Positions 36,217-44,959 are shown, numbered from the stretch's first letter. The stretch is DNA of 64,000 nucleotides from Actinomycetota bacterium (GCA_020636905.1 JACJWX010000025.1:1-64000); one strand, 5' to 3'. Made by a program: numbers and translations. Notes: a model not told the origin generated them from the sequence alone.

Positions 36217-36311
36217 GTCGCAACCGTACTGGTGACGCCCCGGTGATCTCGCGAATCGGGCGACGTCCGGCCCGGGGTGAGCGTCGCAGCCGATGGCCCC
36301 GCACGGGCCGC

Positions 36312-38138
36312 TCAGCGCGTGACGTCGAGCCCGATGATCGCCCGGTAGCCGACCCGGGCCAGCGCCCGCACCTCGGCGAGGGACCGGGCCAGCGTCAGCT
36401 TGCGGCGGGTGACGACGAAATAGCGCATCTGTCCGGCGACCCGGGTCGGAACCACCGTCGTCCGGCGCCCGGTGGCGCCCAGGTCGACGCTCGCCCGCCG
36501 GGCCTGCGCGGGGCGGGCGGCGGCGAGGGCGATCACCCGATAGCGCCGCAATGCGACGCCGGCCACCTCAGCCCGCTGGGCGGCGGAGACCATGACCACG
36601 CCGGGATCCTCGGCCCGCGCGCGCATCAGGATCGGCGCGAAGCCGAGTCGCCGCAGGTCGTTGCGCTCGCGCAACGCCAGCGACCGGGAGCGGGTCCGTC
36701 CCGCCACGACCAGGTATCGCGCGCTCGCACCGCTGCCGCGAACCACCAGGCGCGCCTTCGGGCGCACGAGCCGCACCTGGCGGAGCGCCATGGCACCATC
36801 GATACGGCGCGGTTGGCGCGTGACGACCACCAGATAGTCGCCGACCCGCCAGCGCCGGCCCGGCGTCGACGGCGGCGTCACCGGAGCCGGGTCGACCGGG
36901 TTGGCGGTCTTGTAGGCGGGTTCGGCCGGTGCCGGACGGTCGCTGCGCCGGACCCAGAACCAGGTGTCCAGCAGCCCGAGGCGGGCCTTGACCGACTGCC
37001 CGGTGATCACCGTGGCGACACCCGAGGTGGTGGTGACGCGGACGTCACGCACCCGGGGGGACACCCCCCGGTTGAGCACCTCGAACGTGGCCACCGGCCC
37101 ACCCACGCGAAGCTTCTGCCCGAGGGCGGTGGCGGTGAAGGTGGGCGGCGACGGCCAGCGATGCAACGGAGAGACGTCGTCGAACGGGTCGGGAACACCG
37201 ACCAGGTACGGGAGCGGCGAGCCCCCGAGCGAGTACTCGACGTTCTCGGTGTGCCCCCCGGACGTGGACGAGTAGTACGCGCGGATGACCGCGCCGTCGT
37301 AGACGAGCACCCTGCGCGTGGTCGCGGCCACCGCGGCGTCGCTGCGCGGATCTTCGTTCGCGACCCCGCCGTAGACCTGGGATCGCACGTCGGAGTAGAG
37401 GTCGAAGGACGCGGTGGGACGCAGCGAGGTGGTGGCGTAGCTGCGCGCGGCGATCGCCTGCGCCTCGAGCGCGGCCGGGGTGTCGCCCCAGCTCGCGGGC
37501 ATCTCGCGGGGCACCACGCCCCGAAGGTAGGCGTCCATGTCGACGTTGTTGATGACGTCGACGGTGCCACCCGAGGCGTTGAGGTCGAGGACGCCGCGGA
37601 AGCGGCTTCCTTCGACCTGGACCAGGGCGCCGGATTTCGGAACGATGCGCAGCGTCGTGACCGCAACGTCGACCTCGTCGCCGGACGGGGCCGTGAGCGT
37701 GAGGCCCGCCGGCCCGATGCGGGCCGTGTAGCGGACGCCCGCCGCCAGCGGGATCCGTTCACCGTCCCGGGCGTCGACGAGTGTGCCGTCGCCCCCCGTC
37801 ACCCCGACCGTGACCGTCGTGCGGGCGGCGGCGACCATGATCCGGACGCGCGGACTCGTTCGCGTCTCGATCGTCGCGCCGCGGTAGTACCAGGTGAGGA
37901 TGCGATCGGTGGACCATCCCTGCCTGGCGGCGCCGCGCGCCCCGTACTGGGACATCCCCACCCCGTGGCCGAAGCCCCGGCCCTCGAACGTGAACGACAC
38001 CTCGGCGCTCGCGGTCGCCGCCGTGGCGATGAGGCAGCCACCGACGAGCGCGGCGATGCCTGCGCTGCGAGCGCCGAGCGTCCAACGGTGGGAGATCACG
38101 CGGCGAGCACCTCGGCGGGTTGAACGGGGTTCCGGCAT
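36312..38138 (-). CDS. Secreted SpoIID/LytB-domain protein
   Basis: 608 aa from ATG 38138, taken because a signal peptide follows (LGARSAGIAALVGGCLIATA, cut after ATASA); the open frame runs 43 codons further. The GRGFGHGVGMSQYGARGAA block, C-terminal in Bacillus SpoIID, comes first here (about 48-80). The catalytic-type block YLRGVVPREMPASW ... EAQAIAARSYA comes later (about 205-235), with TSGGHTENVEYSLGG near 290. SpoIID is a peptidoglycan glycosidase (lytic transglycosylase). The C-terminal 220 residues hold repeated short beta strands with Arg-rich segments, perhaps wall binding. Divergent from the Ada-AlkA gene. Confidence 0.85.
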   Translation of the reverse strand: MPEPRSTRRGARRVISHRWTLGARSAGIAALVGGCLIATAATASAEVSFTFEGRGFGHGVGMSQYGARGAARQGWSTDRILTWYYRGATIETRTSPRVRIMVAAARTTVTVGVTGGDGTLVDARDGERIPLAAGVRYTARIGPAGLTLTAPSGDEVDVAVTTLRIVPKSGALVQVEGSRFRGVLDLNASGGTVDVINNVDMDAYLRGVVPREMPASWGDTPAALEAQAIAARSYATTSLRPTASFDLYSDVRSQVYGGVANEDPRSDAAVAATTRRVLVYDGAVIRAYYSSTSGGHTENVEYSLGGSPLPYLVGVPDPFDDVSPLHRWPSPPTFTATALGQKLRVGGPVATFEVLNRGVSPRVRDVRVTTTSGVATVITGQSVKARLGLLDTWFWVRRSDRPAPAEPAYKTANPVDPAPVTPPSTPGRRWRVGDYLVVVTRQPRRIDGAMALRQVRLVRPKARLVVRGSGASARYLVVAGRTRSRSLALRERNDLRRLGFAPILMRARAEDPGVVMVSAAQRAEVAGVALRRYRVIALAAARPAQARRASVDLGATGRRTTVVPTRVAGQMRYFVVTRRKLTLARSLAEVRALARVGYRAIIGLDVTR

Positions 38139-38318
38139 CGATCTTCGCGGGAAGTTTGCGGCATCCTTGTCGGCACCGGGACGCACCGACTCAAGCGCCG
38201 GCGGTGCCGTGACGGGACCGAGGCCTACCGGATGAGGGCCGTCGGCGCCATCCGGGCGGGTGACCATGATGTCCGTTTTCCGCTGGCATCAGGCGGTCAC
38301 CGCTGGGACGATGCGCCC

Positions 38319-39818
38319 GTGACCAACCTCCCCGCCGACGACTGCTACGCCGCCGTGGTGCGACGCGACGCCCGCTTCGACGGGTGGTTCGTGGCCGCGG
38401 TCACCTCCACGCGGATCTACTGCCGGCCGAGCTGCCCCGCCATCACGCCGCGACGGGAACACCTGCAGTTCCACCCCACGGCCGCCGCGGCGCAGCGGAA
38501 CGGCTTCCGGGCCTGCAAGCGGTGCAGGCCCGACGTGACGCCGGGGTCTCCGGAGTGGGCCGGACGCCACGACGTCGTGGGGCGCGCCATGCGCCTGATC
38601 GCCGACGGCGTCGTCGAACGCGTCGGCGTGACCGGCCTGGCCGGGCAGCTCGGCTACACCCCGCGGCATCTGAACCGCGTGCTGACCGATGCGGTGGGCG
38701 CGGGGCCGCTCGCACTCGCCCGCGCGCACCGGGCGACCACCGCCCGCACGTTGATCGAGACGACAAACCTCCCGTTCGTGGAGATCGCGTTCGCCGCGGG
38801 GTTCGGGAGCACGCGACAGTTCAACGACACGATCCGCGCCGTGTTCGCGTCCTCCCCCACGGACCTGCGGACCGCCAGGCGCGCACGCCCCGGCGAGCGC
38901 TCTGACGGCGACCGGCTCACCATGCGGCTGCCCGCCCGCGCCCCCGGAGACGTCGCCGAGACGCGGCAGTTCCTGCAATGGCGGGCGCTCGGCGGGGCCG
39001 AGACGGCCGACTCCGGCGAGTACACGCGCACCCTCCGGCTGGCTCACGGCCACGGATGGGTCGCCGTCCGTCCCGAGCCGGCCGGGGGCGCCGGTGTCGT
39101 CGCAACCTTCGCGCTTGAGGACTGGCGGGATCTGTCGACCGCGGTGCAGCGGGTGCGCCGGCTCTTCGACCTCGACGCCGACCCGCTGGCGATCGCCGAA
39201 CGCCTCGCGGATGACCCGGTGCTGGCGCCCCTGGTGGCCCGGCACCCCGGCCGCCGGGCCCCGGGGAGCGTCGATCCGTTCGAGACCGCCGTCAGGACGG
39301 TCATCGGCCAGCAGGTGTCGGTGGCGGGCGCGCGCACGGTCGCGTCCCGACTGGTGGCGAGCGCGGGCGAAGCCCTTCGGCTCCCCCACTCCGTCCTGAC
39401 GCATGTCTTTCCCAACCCCGAGGCGGTCGCGGACGCGCCCGACGCCGCGCTGGCCATGCCCGCCGCCCGCCGGGACACGGTGCGGCGGCTGGCCGCGGCG
39501 GTCGCATCCGGCGACCTCCCGCTGGACGCGGGCGCGGCGCCGGAGGCCGTGCGCGAGCGGCTGCTGTCCCTGCGCGGCGTCGGTCCCTGGACCGCTGACG
39601 CCATTGTCATGCGGGGGCTCGGACATCCTGACGTGCTGCTCACCGACGACCTCGGCGTGCGGCGCGCCGCTCAGGCGCTGGGGCTCGACCTGCGCGATCG
39701 CGCCCGCGTCGCACGCTGGGCGCCATGGCGGTCCTACGCCGTGCACCATCTGTGGGCATCCCTGGACGATGCCCCCTCCACCCTGACCCACCAGAAGGAG
39801 TCGATCGATGCCGCCTGA
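38319..39818 (+). CDS. Ada-type regulator fused to AlkA 3-methyladenine DNA glycosylase
   Basis: 499 aa from GTG 38319. Domains: Ada zinc/methyl-acceptor domain (about 5-80) with four Cys (IYCRPSCPAI and FRACKRCRPD), Cys of YCRPSC being the phosphotriester acceptor; AraC-type helix-turn-helix (about 90-185; GQLGYTPRHLNRVLTDAVG, IAFAAGFGSTRQFNDTIRAV); AlkA N-domain (about 200-285); HhH-GPD glycosylase (about 300-495) with VIGQQVSVAGART, LRGVGPWTADAIVMRGL and catalytic Asp in VLLTDDLGVRRAA. It senses and repairs alkylation damage. The ogt gene overlaps its 3' end by 11 bases. No strong Shine-Dalgarno; an upstream in-frame start at 38232 is possible. Confidence 0.93.
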   Translation: MTNLPADDCYAAVVRRDARFDGWFVAAVTSTRIYCRPSCPAITPRREHLQFHPTAAAAQRNGFRACKRCRPDVTPGSPEWAGRHDVVGRAMRLIADGVVERVGVTGLAGQLGYTPRHLNRVLTDAVGAGPLALARAHRATTARTLIETTNLPFVEIAFAAGFGSTRQFNDTIRAVFASSPTDLRTARRARPGERSDGDRLTMRLPARAPGDVAETRQFLQWRALGGAETADSGEYTRTLRLAHGHGWVAVRPEPAGGAGVVATFALEDWRDLSTAVQRVRRLFDLDADPLAIAERLADDPVLAPLVARHPGRRAPGSVDPFETAVRTVIGQQVSVAGARTVASRLVASAGEALRLPHSVLTHVFPNPEAVADAPDAALAMPAARRDTVRRLAAAVASGDLPLDAGAAPEAVRERLLSLRGVGPWTADAIVMRGLGHPDVLLTDDLGVRRAAQALGLDLRDRARVARWAPWRSYAVHHLWASLDDAPSTLTHQKESIDAA

Positions 39819-40341
39819 CGCCATTCGCCGCAACGGATGTGCCCGCGCCGAGCTGGATACCCCCATCGGAGTCGTCACCGTGGTGGCGTCCGAGGAAGGG
39901 ATCCGGGAGGTCGTGCTCCCCGGCGACGGCACCGCGGTCGCCGGCCCCGAGCTGCGCACGCTGGAGGCCGACGACCCGCGCGCGGCGCATCTGACGGCGG
40001 CGCTGGCACAGCTCGGGGAGTACTTCGGTGGGGCGCGCACCACGTTCGACGTGCCGCTCGACCCGATCGGCACCGAGTTCGAACGGGGAGCGTGGGACGT
40101 GCTGCGGGGCATCCCGTACGGCGAGACGATCAGCTACGGCGAGCAGGCCGAGCGAATGGGCGACCGGCGCAAGGCCCGCGCCGTCGGCGGAGCGAACGGC
40201 CGTAACCCCATCGCGATCGTGGTCCCGTGCCACCGCGTCGTGGGCGCCGATGGTTCGCTCACCGGTTTCGGCGGGGGCATCGAGGTCAAGCGCTGGCTGC
40301 TGGATCACGAGTCGGGAGTCGCGCGGCTCCGCGTGGACTGA
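39808..40341 (+). CDS. ogt: Methylated-DNA-[protein]-cysteine S-methyltransferase
   Basis: 177 aa. Suicide repair of O6-methylguanine. Active site VVPCHRVVGADGSLTGFGGG (Cys in PCHRV); helix-turn-helix RGIPYGETISYGEQAERMG; Asn hinge GGANGRNPIA. ATG at 39808 follows AAGGAG at seven-base spacing inside the end of the Ada-AlkA gene, so translation is coupled and the two likely form one alkylation-response operon. Confidence 0.96.
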   Translation: MPPDAIRRNGCARAELDTPIGVVTVVASEEGIREVVLPGDGTAVAGPELRTLEADDPRAAHLTAALAQLGEYFGGARTTFDVPLDPIGTEFERGAWDVLRGIPYGETISYGEQAERMGDRRKARAVGGANGRNPIAIVVPCHRVVGADGSLTGFGGGIEVKRWLLDHESGVARLRVD

Positions 40342-40371
40342 CGGCCACGGGTGCGGCGCACCGGACGCCGC

Positions 40372-40965
40372 TCACCCCGCCCGCCACACCCCGTCGTCGG
40401 TGAGCCCGGCACCCGAACCGAGCGCGCGGACGAGCCGTTCGGCGTCCTCGTCGAAGCACAGCGCATCGCGGCGTTCCTGCGACATGAAGCCGGTGGCGAC
40501 GAACCCGTCCAGAAGCGACACGAGCGGGGCCCAGAACCCGCCGACCTCCAGCAGGCCGACCGGCGACCGGGTGATCCCGAGGCTGTGCCAGGCCAGCGCC
40601 TCGGCGAGTTCGTCGAGGGTCCCGATCCCACCGGGCAGGGCGACGACCGCGTCCGCGAGCTCGGTCATGACTGCCTTCCGTTCGTGCATCGAGCCCACCA
40701 TCCGCATGTCGGTGAGCCCCGGGTGACGATGTTCACGGTGGCGGAGCCCCTCGGGAAGCACGCCGATCACCTCGCCACCGCGATCGAGCGCGGCGGTCGC
40801 GACGACGCCCATCAGGCCGACCGACGCGCCGCCGTAGACCATCCCCACCCCGAGGTCGGCCAGGGTGGCGCCGAGTGCCCGCGCGGCGTGCTGGAACCGT
40901 TCGTCGTGGCCCATGCGGGAGCCGCAATAGACGGCGACCCGCGCGGGCAGTACCGCGTCGGTCAA
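40372..40965 (-). CDS. LOG-family nucleotide 5'-monophosphate phosphoribohydrolase
   Basis: 197 aa, Rossmann fold. Motifs: RVAVYCGSRMGHDERF, GMVYGGASVGLMGVVA, MHERKAVMTELADAVVALPG followed by GIGTLDELAEA (PGGxGTxxE catalytic block). LOG enzymes cleave N-glycosidic bonds of (cytokinin) nucleotides; many bacterial members have unclear substrates. Start overlaps the MscS-like gene stop by four bases: last gene of the sigma-factor operon. Confidence 0.92.
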   Translation of the reverse strand: MTDAVLPARVAVYCGSRMGHDERFQHAARALGATLADLGVGMVYGGASVGLMGVVATAALDRGGEVIGVLPEGLRHREHRHPGLTDMRMVGSMHERKAVMTELADAVVALPGGIGTLDELAEALAWHSLGITRSPVGLLEVGGFWAPLVSLLDGFVATGFMSQERRDALCFDEDAERLVRALGSGAGLTDDGVWRAG

Positions 40966-41912
40966 TACGGCGAGGTCGGGGCGGTGCTGTCCCCGTCCTG
41001 CGTGTCGTCGGCGATGTCCGGGGCGGGTTCCGGTGCCGCGCCCGCGTCCATGCCGGGTTCAGGCGGAGCCTCGGCCGGTGTCGCCTCCTCCGGGTCGGGG
41101 CCGGGGATGTCGTCCACCTCGACGATCGATTCGAGGAGCCGGCGATTCGGAATCCGGACCAGGCGACCGTCATCGGTGCGGATCACCACGCCGGACCCCT
41201 CCTGTTGGACGACCTCGCCCTCGACGTCACCGACGGTGAGCCTCCGTCCCTTCGCGATCCCGTCGCCGAGATAGCGCCCGGCGGCGAGCTGCGCGACCAC
41301 GCCGCGGGCGCCCAGGCCGATGGCCAGCGCCGCGGTGAGGACCACACCCGCGAGCACGGTGATGGCGAGGGCGATCAGGAACATCGTGGGGATCCCGACC
41401 TGCGTGGCCGCGATGATGACCGCGATCGCGAGGACGCCGATCATCGTGGCGACGCCCGGCCCGGCGCCCAGGTCCATCTGGCGGCTGAGCCGATCGACCC
41501 GGTCCCGCGCCGAGTTCCCGGCGACGAGGCCGAGCATCAGGATGACCAGCGCGACGACGAGCCTGGGCAGGAAGAGGATGGCCTCGTTCATCGACTGTTC
41601 GAGCGCCGGTACCCCGAGCAGCGACACCGCCACGAGCACCGTGACGAACAGGATGATCGCCCGTACCACCGCGGCGACGGTGGCGCTCAGCGACCGGCCG
41701 AGGCCGACGCGTTCGGTCGCGTCGTGGACACCCCAGTTGTCGGCCATACGATCCAGGCCGGCGGCGGTCAACCCCCGTCGCGCGGCCTTCGACACCACTC
41801 TCGCCACGATGATGCCGATGATGAGCAGCACCAGAGCGGCCACGAGCCGCGGGATGAAGGCGCCGACCTGGTCCAGCATCGACCCGACCAGGCTTGCCGG
41901 AACCACGATCAC
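40962..41912 (-). CDS. Mechanosensitive ion channel (MscS-like, conserved TM helix type)
   Basis: 316 aa. Four hydrophobic segments (LVAALVLLIIGIIVARVVS, VVRAIILFVTVLVAVSLLG, LVVALVILMLGLVAGN, and VLAIAVIIAATQVG/FLIALAITVLAGVV), then the pore-like Ala/Gly helix VLTAALAIGLGARGVVAQ. A short beta domain follows (GRRLTVGDVEGEVVQQEG, RLVRIPNRRLLESIVEV). The C-terminal 60 residues are acidic and Pro-rich. Releases solutes on hypo-osmotic shock by family. Coupled by 4-base overlaps on both sides. Confidence 0.85.
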   Translation of the reverse strand: MIVVPASLVGSMLDQVGAFIPRLVAALVLLIIGIIVARVVSKAARRGLTAAGLDRMADNWGVHDATERVGLGRSLSATVAAVVRAIILFVTVLVAVSLLGVPALEQSMNEAILFLPRLVVALVILMLGLVAGNSARDRVDRLSRQMDLGAGPGVATMIGVLAIAVIIAATQVGIPTMFLIALAITVLAGVVLTAALAIGLGARGVVAQLAAGRYLGDGIAKGRRLTVGDVEGEVVQQEGSGVVIRTDDGRLVRIPNRRLLESIVEVDDIPGPDPEEATPAEAPPEPGMDAGAAPEPAPDIADDTQDGDSTAPTSPY

Positions 41913-42157
41913 TCGTCACCTCCGTGCTTGTGGTGGCGGACACCCAGCATCGCGCCGATTCCCTCCGCGACGGCCGTGACGACCGCCGTCACCGACATGA
42001 GGACCCCCCGCACGCCGCGCTGCCACCGCGCCGCGCGGACCACGCGGTCGGTGAGATCGGGCGCCTCGGGAACCGGCGAGGACCGGACCTCGGCCAGGAG
42101 CTCGTCAAGGCGGTCGTCTTCCGGCTGGCGATCATCGGGCGGGGGCGTCTCGGTCAT
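41909..42157 (-). CDS. Small single-span membrane protein, possible anti-sigma factor
   Basis: 82 aa. The ATG at 42157 overlaps the sigma-factor stop (ATGA), preferred over 42172. Acidic N-terminal region (DRLDELLAEVRSS, DLTDRVVRAARWQRG), one hydrophobic helix (VLMSVTAVVTAVAEGIGAML), His/Lys tail. Position directly after an ECF sigma gene and the N-in single-span layout fit a short anti-sigma factor, but there is no zinc motif (HxxxCxxC) and no sequence match that I recognise. Confidence 0.6.
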   Translation of the reverse strand: MTETPPPDDRQPEDDRLDELLAEVRSSPVPEAPDLTDRVVRAARWQRGVRGVLMSVTAVVTAVAEGIGAMLGVRHHKHGGDE

Positions 42158-42738
42158 CGGGGCAGTTCCCAATCGTACGTGTTGTTGCGCAGCGCCTCGA
42201 TGAGTTCCTTTCTCGCACGGTGCAGGCGCCCCTTCACGCTCCCGATCGGCGTCTCGGTGATGCGGGCGATGTCGTCGTACGCCATGCCCTCGAGGTCACG
42301 GAGGACGAGCACCGCCCGGTGCTCGGGCTTCAGCTCGCGGATCTTCAGGGCCATCCGGTCGCTGCGCTCGTGCTGCTCGAGCATGCTCGCGGGACGCGGC
42401 GAATCGGGGACGTCGGCGCTGACGCCGTCGTCCACGTCGATCGGGATCGGCGTCCGCCGGTTGCGCGCGTCGATCGACATGTTGTGCACGATCCGCAGCA
42501 GCCAGCTCCGGAACGGGGCCTCCCCACGGAAACTCGGGAGGCTGTGGAACGCCCGCAGGAGCGCGTCCTGGGCCACGTCCTCGGCCTCGTCGCGCCCCAC
42601 GATCCGGGTCGCCACGCGAACCACCTGATCGCGGTAGCGCGACACCAGGGCCTCGAACGCCGAGAGATCGCCCTCGCGGGCCCGGCGGACGAGCTGGGTG
42701 TCGTCCGCGCCGGGCGGCAGAACGGCGAGCGCGGTCAT
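42154..42738 (-). CDS. ECF-type RNA polymerase sigma factor
   Basis: 194 aa from ATG 42738, with a GGGGGTG run upstream; the open frame extends far beyond but is not protein-like. Sigma2: LSAFEALVSRYRDQVVRVAT, GRDEAEDVAQDALLRAFHSL, APFRSWLLRIVHNMSIDARN. Sigma4: LKPEHRAVLVLRDLEGMAYD, DIARITETPIGSVKGRLHRARKEL (in two parts). SigE/RpoE-like. It heads a four-gene operon (sigma, small membrane protein, MscS-like channel, LOG), each joined by four-base overlaps, suggesting an envelope or osmotic response. Confidence 0.95.
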   Translation of the reverse strand: MTALAVLPPGADDTQLVRRAREGDLSAFEALVSRYRDQVVRVATRIVGRDEAEDVAQDALLRAFHSLPSFRGEAPFRSWLLRIVHNMSIDARNRRTPIPIDVDDGVSADVPDSPRPASMLEQHERSDRMALKIRELKPEHRAVLVLRDLEGMAYDDIARITETPIGSVKGRLHRARKELIEALRNNTYDWELPR

Positions 42739-43188
42739 GCGAGCACCCCCGCGTAACTTTCCCGCCCCGTCGCATGTCTTGGTGGATGAACGGGCATGGC
42801 CCCCAGCCGGGGGAGTTGCGAGCCGAAAGCGTTCATGACCAGACCAACTTAGCTGCCAACACCACATTTTGCGCTCCGGAATCGCGCCGACGGATGGTTT
42901 GCGCGTTCGGGAAGTGCAACAAGCTGCGTCGTGCCGACCTGGTGTCTGCGCACGGCGCGGCCCGACCGGGGTCCCGGGAACCTCTCCTCTCGGGCCCTGG
43001 CTCGCGGCCAGGCGTCGATGTCCGGACCCCGCAATCCGTGACCGACGCCGCGCGACCGGCTCTCGGGACACCCTCGCTCCCGGGGCCGGTCCCCTCCGGG
43101 GACACCCGTCCAGGGCGCCCGTCGGAGGACGACCCGCGACCGACATTTCGATTGGGCCGGTTCGCGATTTCGGGATACGGTGTCGGCG
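42739..43188. other. 450-bp divergent intergenic region with structured sigma-gene leader and Trx promoter
   Basis: No convincing gene on either strand. Near the sigma gene, ATGAACG (42786-42792) pairs with CGTTCAT (42830-42836), enclosing CCCCC-AGCC-GGGGG (42800-42813): a nested stem in the sigma leader, 48-98 bases from its start. At the other end TTGGGC, 18 bases, TACGGT lies seven bases before the thioredoxin ATG. The middle 42840-43140 is GC-rich with short repeats of CCCGGG type; no known RNA family recognised. Confidence 0.45.
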
Positions 43189-43608
43189 ATGAGCACCGTG
43201 ACCTGCCCCTCGTGCGGAGCCAGCAGCCGCATCCGCGCCAATGCACCCGGCCGACCGGTCTGCCGGTCGTGCAAGACCCGCCTTCCCTGGGTCGTCGACG
43301 CCGACACCGCCACGTTCTCCCAGGAGGTCGCGGGGCCGCTGCCGACGATCGTCGATTTCTGGGCCGCGTGGTGCGGCCCGTGCCGGGCCGTCGCGCCTGC
43401 GCTGATGAGCATCGCCGAGCGACATGCCGGCGAGGTGAAGGTGGTCAAGGTCGACGTCGACGCCAACCAGCAACTCGCTCAGCAATTCCAGGCGATGAGC
43501 ATCCCGCTGCTGGTCTTCTTCAAGAACGGGCAGGAACGGGACCGGGTCGTCGGCGCCCAACCCGCGGCGGCGCTCGAGGCCCGGCTCGCCCCGTTGCTCA
43601 CCGGCTGA
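43189..43608 (+). CDS. trxC: Thioredoxin with N-terminal zinc ribbon (Trx2/TrxC type)
   Basis: 139 aa. N-terminal zinc-binding cysteines CPSCGASSRI and VCRSCKTRLPW, then the thioredoxin fold with active site FWAAWCGPCRAVAPAL and cis-Pro loop AMSIPLLVFFKNGQERDR. Reduces protein disulfides; the zinc ribbon is typical of oxidative-stress Trx2. ATG 43189 is chosen because a TACGGT -10 box lies seven bases upstream (leaderless); GTG 43180 is the alternative. Five bases before the phosphatase gene. Confidence 0.94.
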   Translation: MSTVTCPSCGASSRIRANAPGRPVCRSCKTRLPWVVDADTATFSQEVAGPLPTIVDFWAAWCGPCRAVAPALMSIAERHAGEVKVVKVDVDANQQLAQQFQAMSIPLLVFFKNGQERDRVVGAQPAAALEARLAPLLTG

Positions 43609-43613
43609 TCGCC

Positions 43614-44084
43614 GTGCCGGCGATCGTCTTCGTGTGCCTGGGCAACATCTGCCGTTCGCCCATGGCCGAGGCCGTCATGAAGCGGCTGCTGCTGGATGCC
43701 GGCCGCGACGACGTGCAGGTGGAGTCGGCGGGGACCGGTTCCTGGCACGTCGGCGAGGGTGCTGACCCCAGAACGCTTGCGGAGCTCGCCACGCGCGGCA
43801 TCGAGATGGACCACCGTGCGCAGCAGTTCACATACGGCGATTTCGAACGCTTCGACCTCGTGGTCGTGATGGACGACGACAACGAACGGGTCGCGCGGTC
43901 GCTCGCACCGTCGGAGGAGGCTGCCGCCCGCGTGGTGCGACTCCGGAGCTTCGATCCCGAGGTCGCGGGCGCCCCCGAGGTGCCAGATCCCTACTACGGC
44001 GGGCCCCAGGGGTTCACGCTGCTCTACGAGATGGTGGAGCGATCCTGCCGCGGGTTGCTCGACCACATCGACGCCACCTGGTGA
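43614..44084 (+). CDS. Low-molecular-weight protein-tyrosine-phosphatase family protein
   Basis: 156 aa from GTG 43614. P-loop VFVCLGNICRSPMAEAV (Cx5R-S) and the Asp acid in VPDPYYGG. Hydrolyses phosphotyrosine or, in organisms where it neighbours a fructosamine-kinase homologue, protein ribulosamine 5-phosphate. It overlaps such a kinase gene by four bases here, which favours the deglycation role (inference). The start follows the thioredoxin stop by five bases. Confidence 0.94.
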   Translation: MPAIVFVCLGNICRSPMAEAVMKRLLLDAGRDDVQVESAGTGSWHVGEGADPRTLAELATRGIEMDHRAQQFTYGDFERFDLVVVMDDDNERVARSLAPSEEAAARVVRLRSFDPEVAGAPEVPDPYYGGPQGFTLLYEMVERSCRGLLDHIDATW

Positions 44085-44959
44085 GGGACCCGCTCGAGCA
44101 GCGGGCGGCGGCGGCGCTGGGCACCGCCGTCCGCCGGTCGGAGCGCGTCGCCGGAGGCTCGATCAACCAGGCGAGGCACCTCTGGCTCGAGGACGGGCGG
44201 GAGGTCTTCCTCAAGCATCGCGACCCCGCCCCGGCCGGCATGTTCGCCGCCGAAGCCGAGAGCCTGCGCTGGATCGCCCGGAGCGGCACCATCCGGGTCC
44301 CCGGGGTCCACGCGGTCGACGACGCCTACCTGGCGCTCGAGTGGATCGACCCGGGGCCCCCGATGGCGGGTCACGACGAGGCGCTCGGTCGCGGATTGGC
44401 GGCCCTGCATCGGAGCGGTGCGCCGCGGTTCGGGCAGCCGTGGGACGGCCCCGGATTCATCGGCCCCGTCCCGTTCCCGGCCGGCTGGTTCGACGACTGG
44501 CCCACCTGCCTGGCTGAGAGCCGGCTGTTGCCCCTGGGACGGCTGGCGCGCGACGCCGCGGTCATCGACGAGGCGGACGCCCGCGCCCTGGAACGCCTGT
44601 GCGCCCGGTTGGAGGAGTGGTATCCCGCCGACGTGCCGCCCGCGCGACTGCACGGCGACCTCTGGTCCGGCAACCGCCACCGCGACGAATCAGGGTCCCC
44701 GGTGCTCATCGACCCCTGCGCCTCGGGCGGCAACCGGGAGATCGACCTGGCGATGATGCACCTCTTCGGAGGCTTCTCGGCGAGGGTCTTCGACGCATAC
44801 GACGACGCGTGGCCCGTCGACCAGGGGGAGCCGGACCGGCGCGACCTGAACCAGCTGGTCCCGCTGCTCGTGCACGCCGTCCTGTTCGGTGGCGGCTACG
44901 TCGACCGGGCGCTCGCCATCGTGCGACGCCGTGTCGGGGTGCGAGGCGCCGATGGATGA
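44081..44959 (+). CDS. Fructosamine/ribulosamine 3-kinase family protein
   Basis: 292 aa. Family features: VAGGSINQARHLWLEDGR, VFLKHRD (ATP-binding Lys), FAAEAESLRWIA (Glu), ARLHGDLWSGN (catalytic Asp) and VLIDPCASGGNREIDLAMMH (metal Asp). Phosphorylates sugar adducts on protein lysines, making them unstable. The GTG start overlaps the phosphatase stop. Position suggests a repair operon for glycated proteins. Confidence 0.92.
   Translation: MRDPLEQRAAAALGTAVRRSERVAGGSINQARHLWLEDGREVFLKHRDPAPAGMFAAEAESLRWIARSGTIRVPGVHAVDDAYLALEWIDPGPPMAGHDEALGRGLAALHRSGAPRFGQPWDGPGFIGPVPFPAGWFDDWPTCLAESRLLPLGRLARDAAVIDEADARALERLCARLEEWYPADVPPARLHGDLWSGNRHRDESGSPVLIDPCASGGNREIDLAMMHLFGGFSARVFDAYDDAWPVDQGEPDRRDLNQLVPLLVHAVLFGGGYVDRALAIVRRRVGVRGADG

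Noticed and set aside
42840..43180. A structured RNA (RNase P, 6S, SRP or tmRNA) in the sigma-trx gap
   Set aside because: None of the universally conserved core sequences of these RNAs was found; only GC-rich short repeats.
42154..43560. Long sigma-factor ORF start at 43560
   Set aside because: The extra 270 codons are antisense to the thioredoxin gene and not protein-like; the ECF family starts at 42738.
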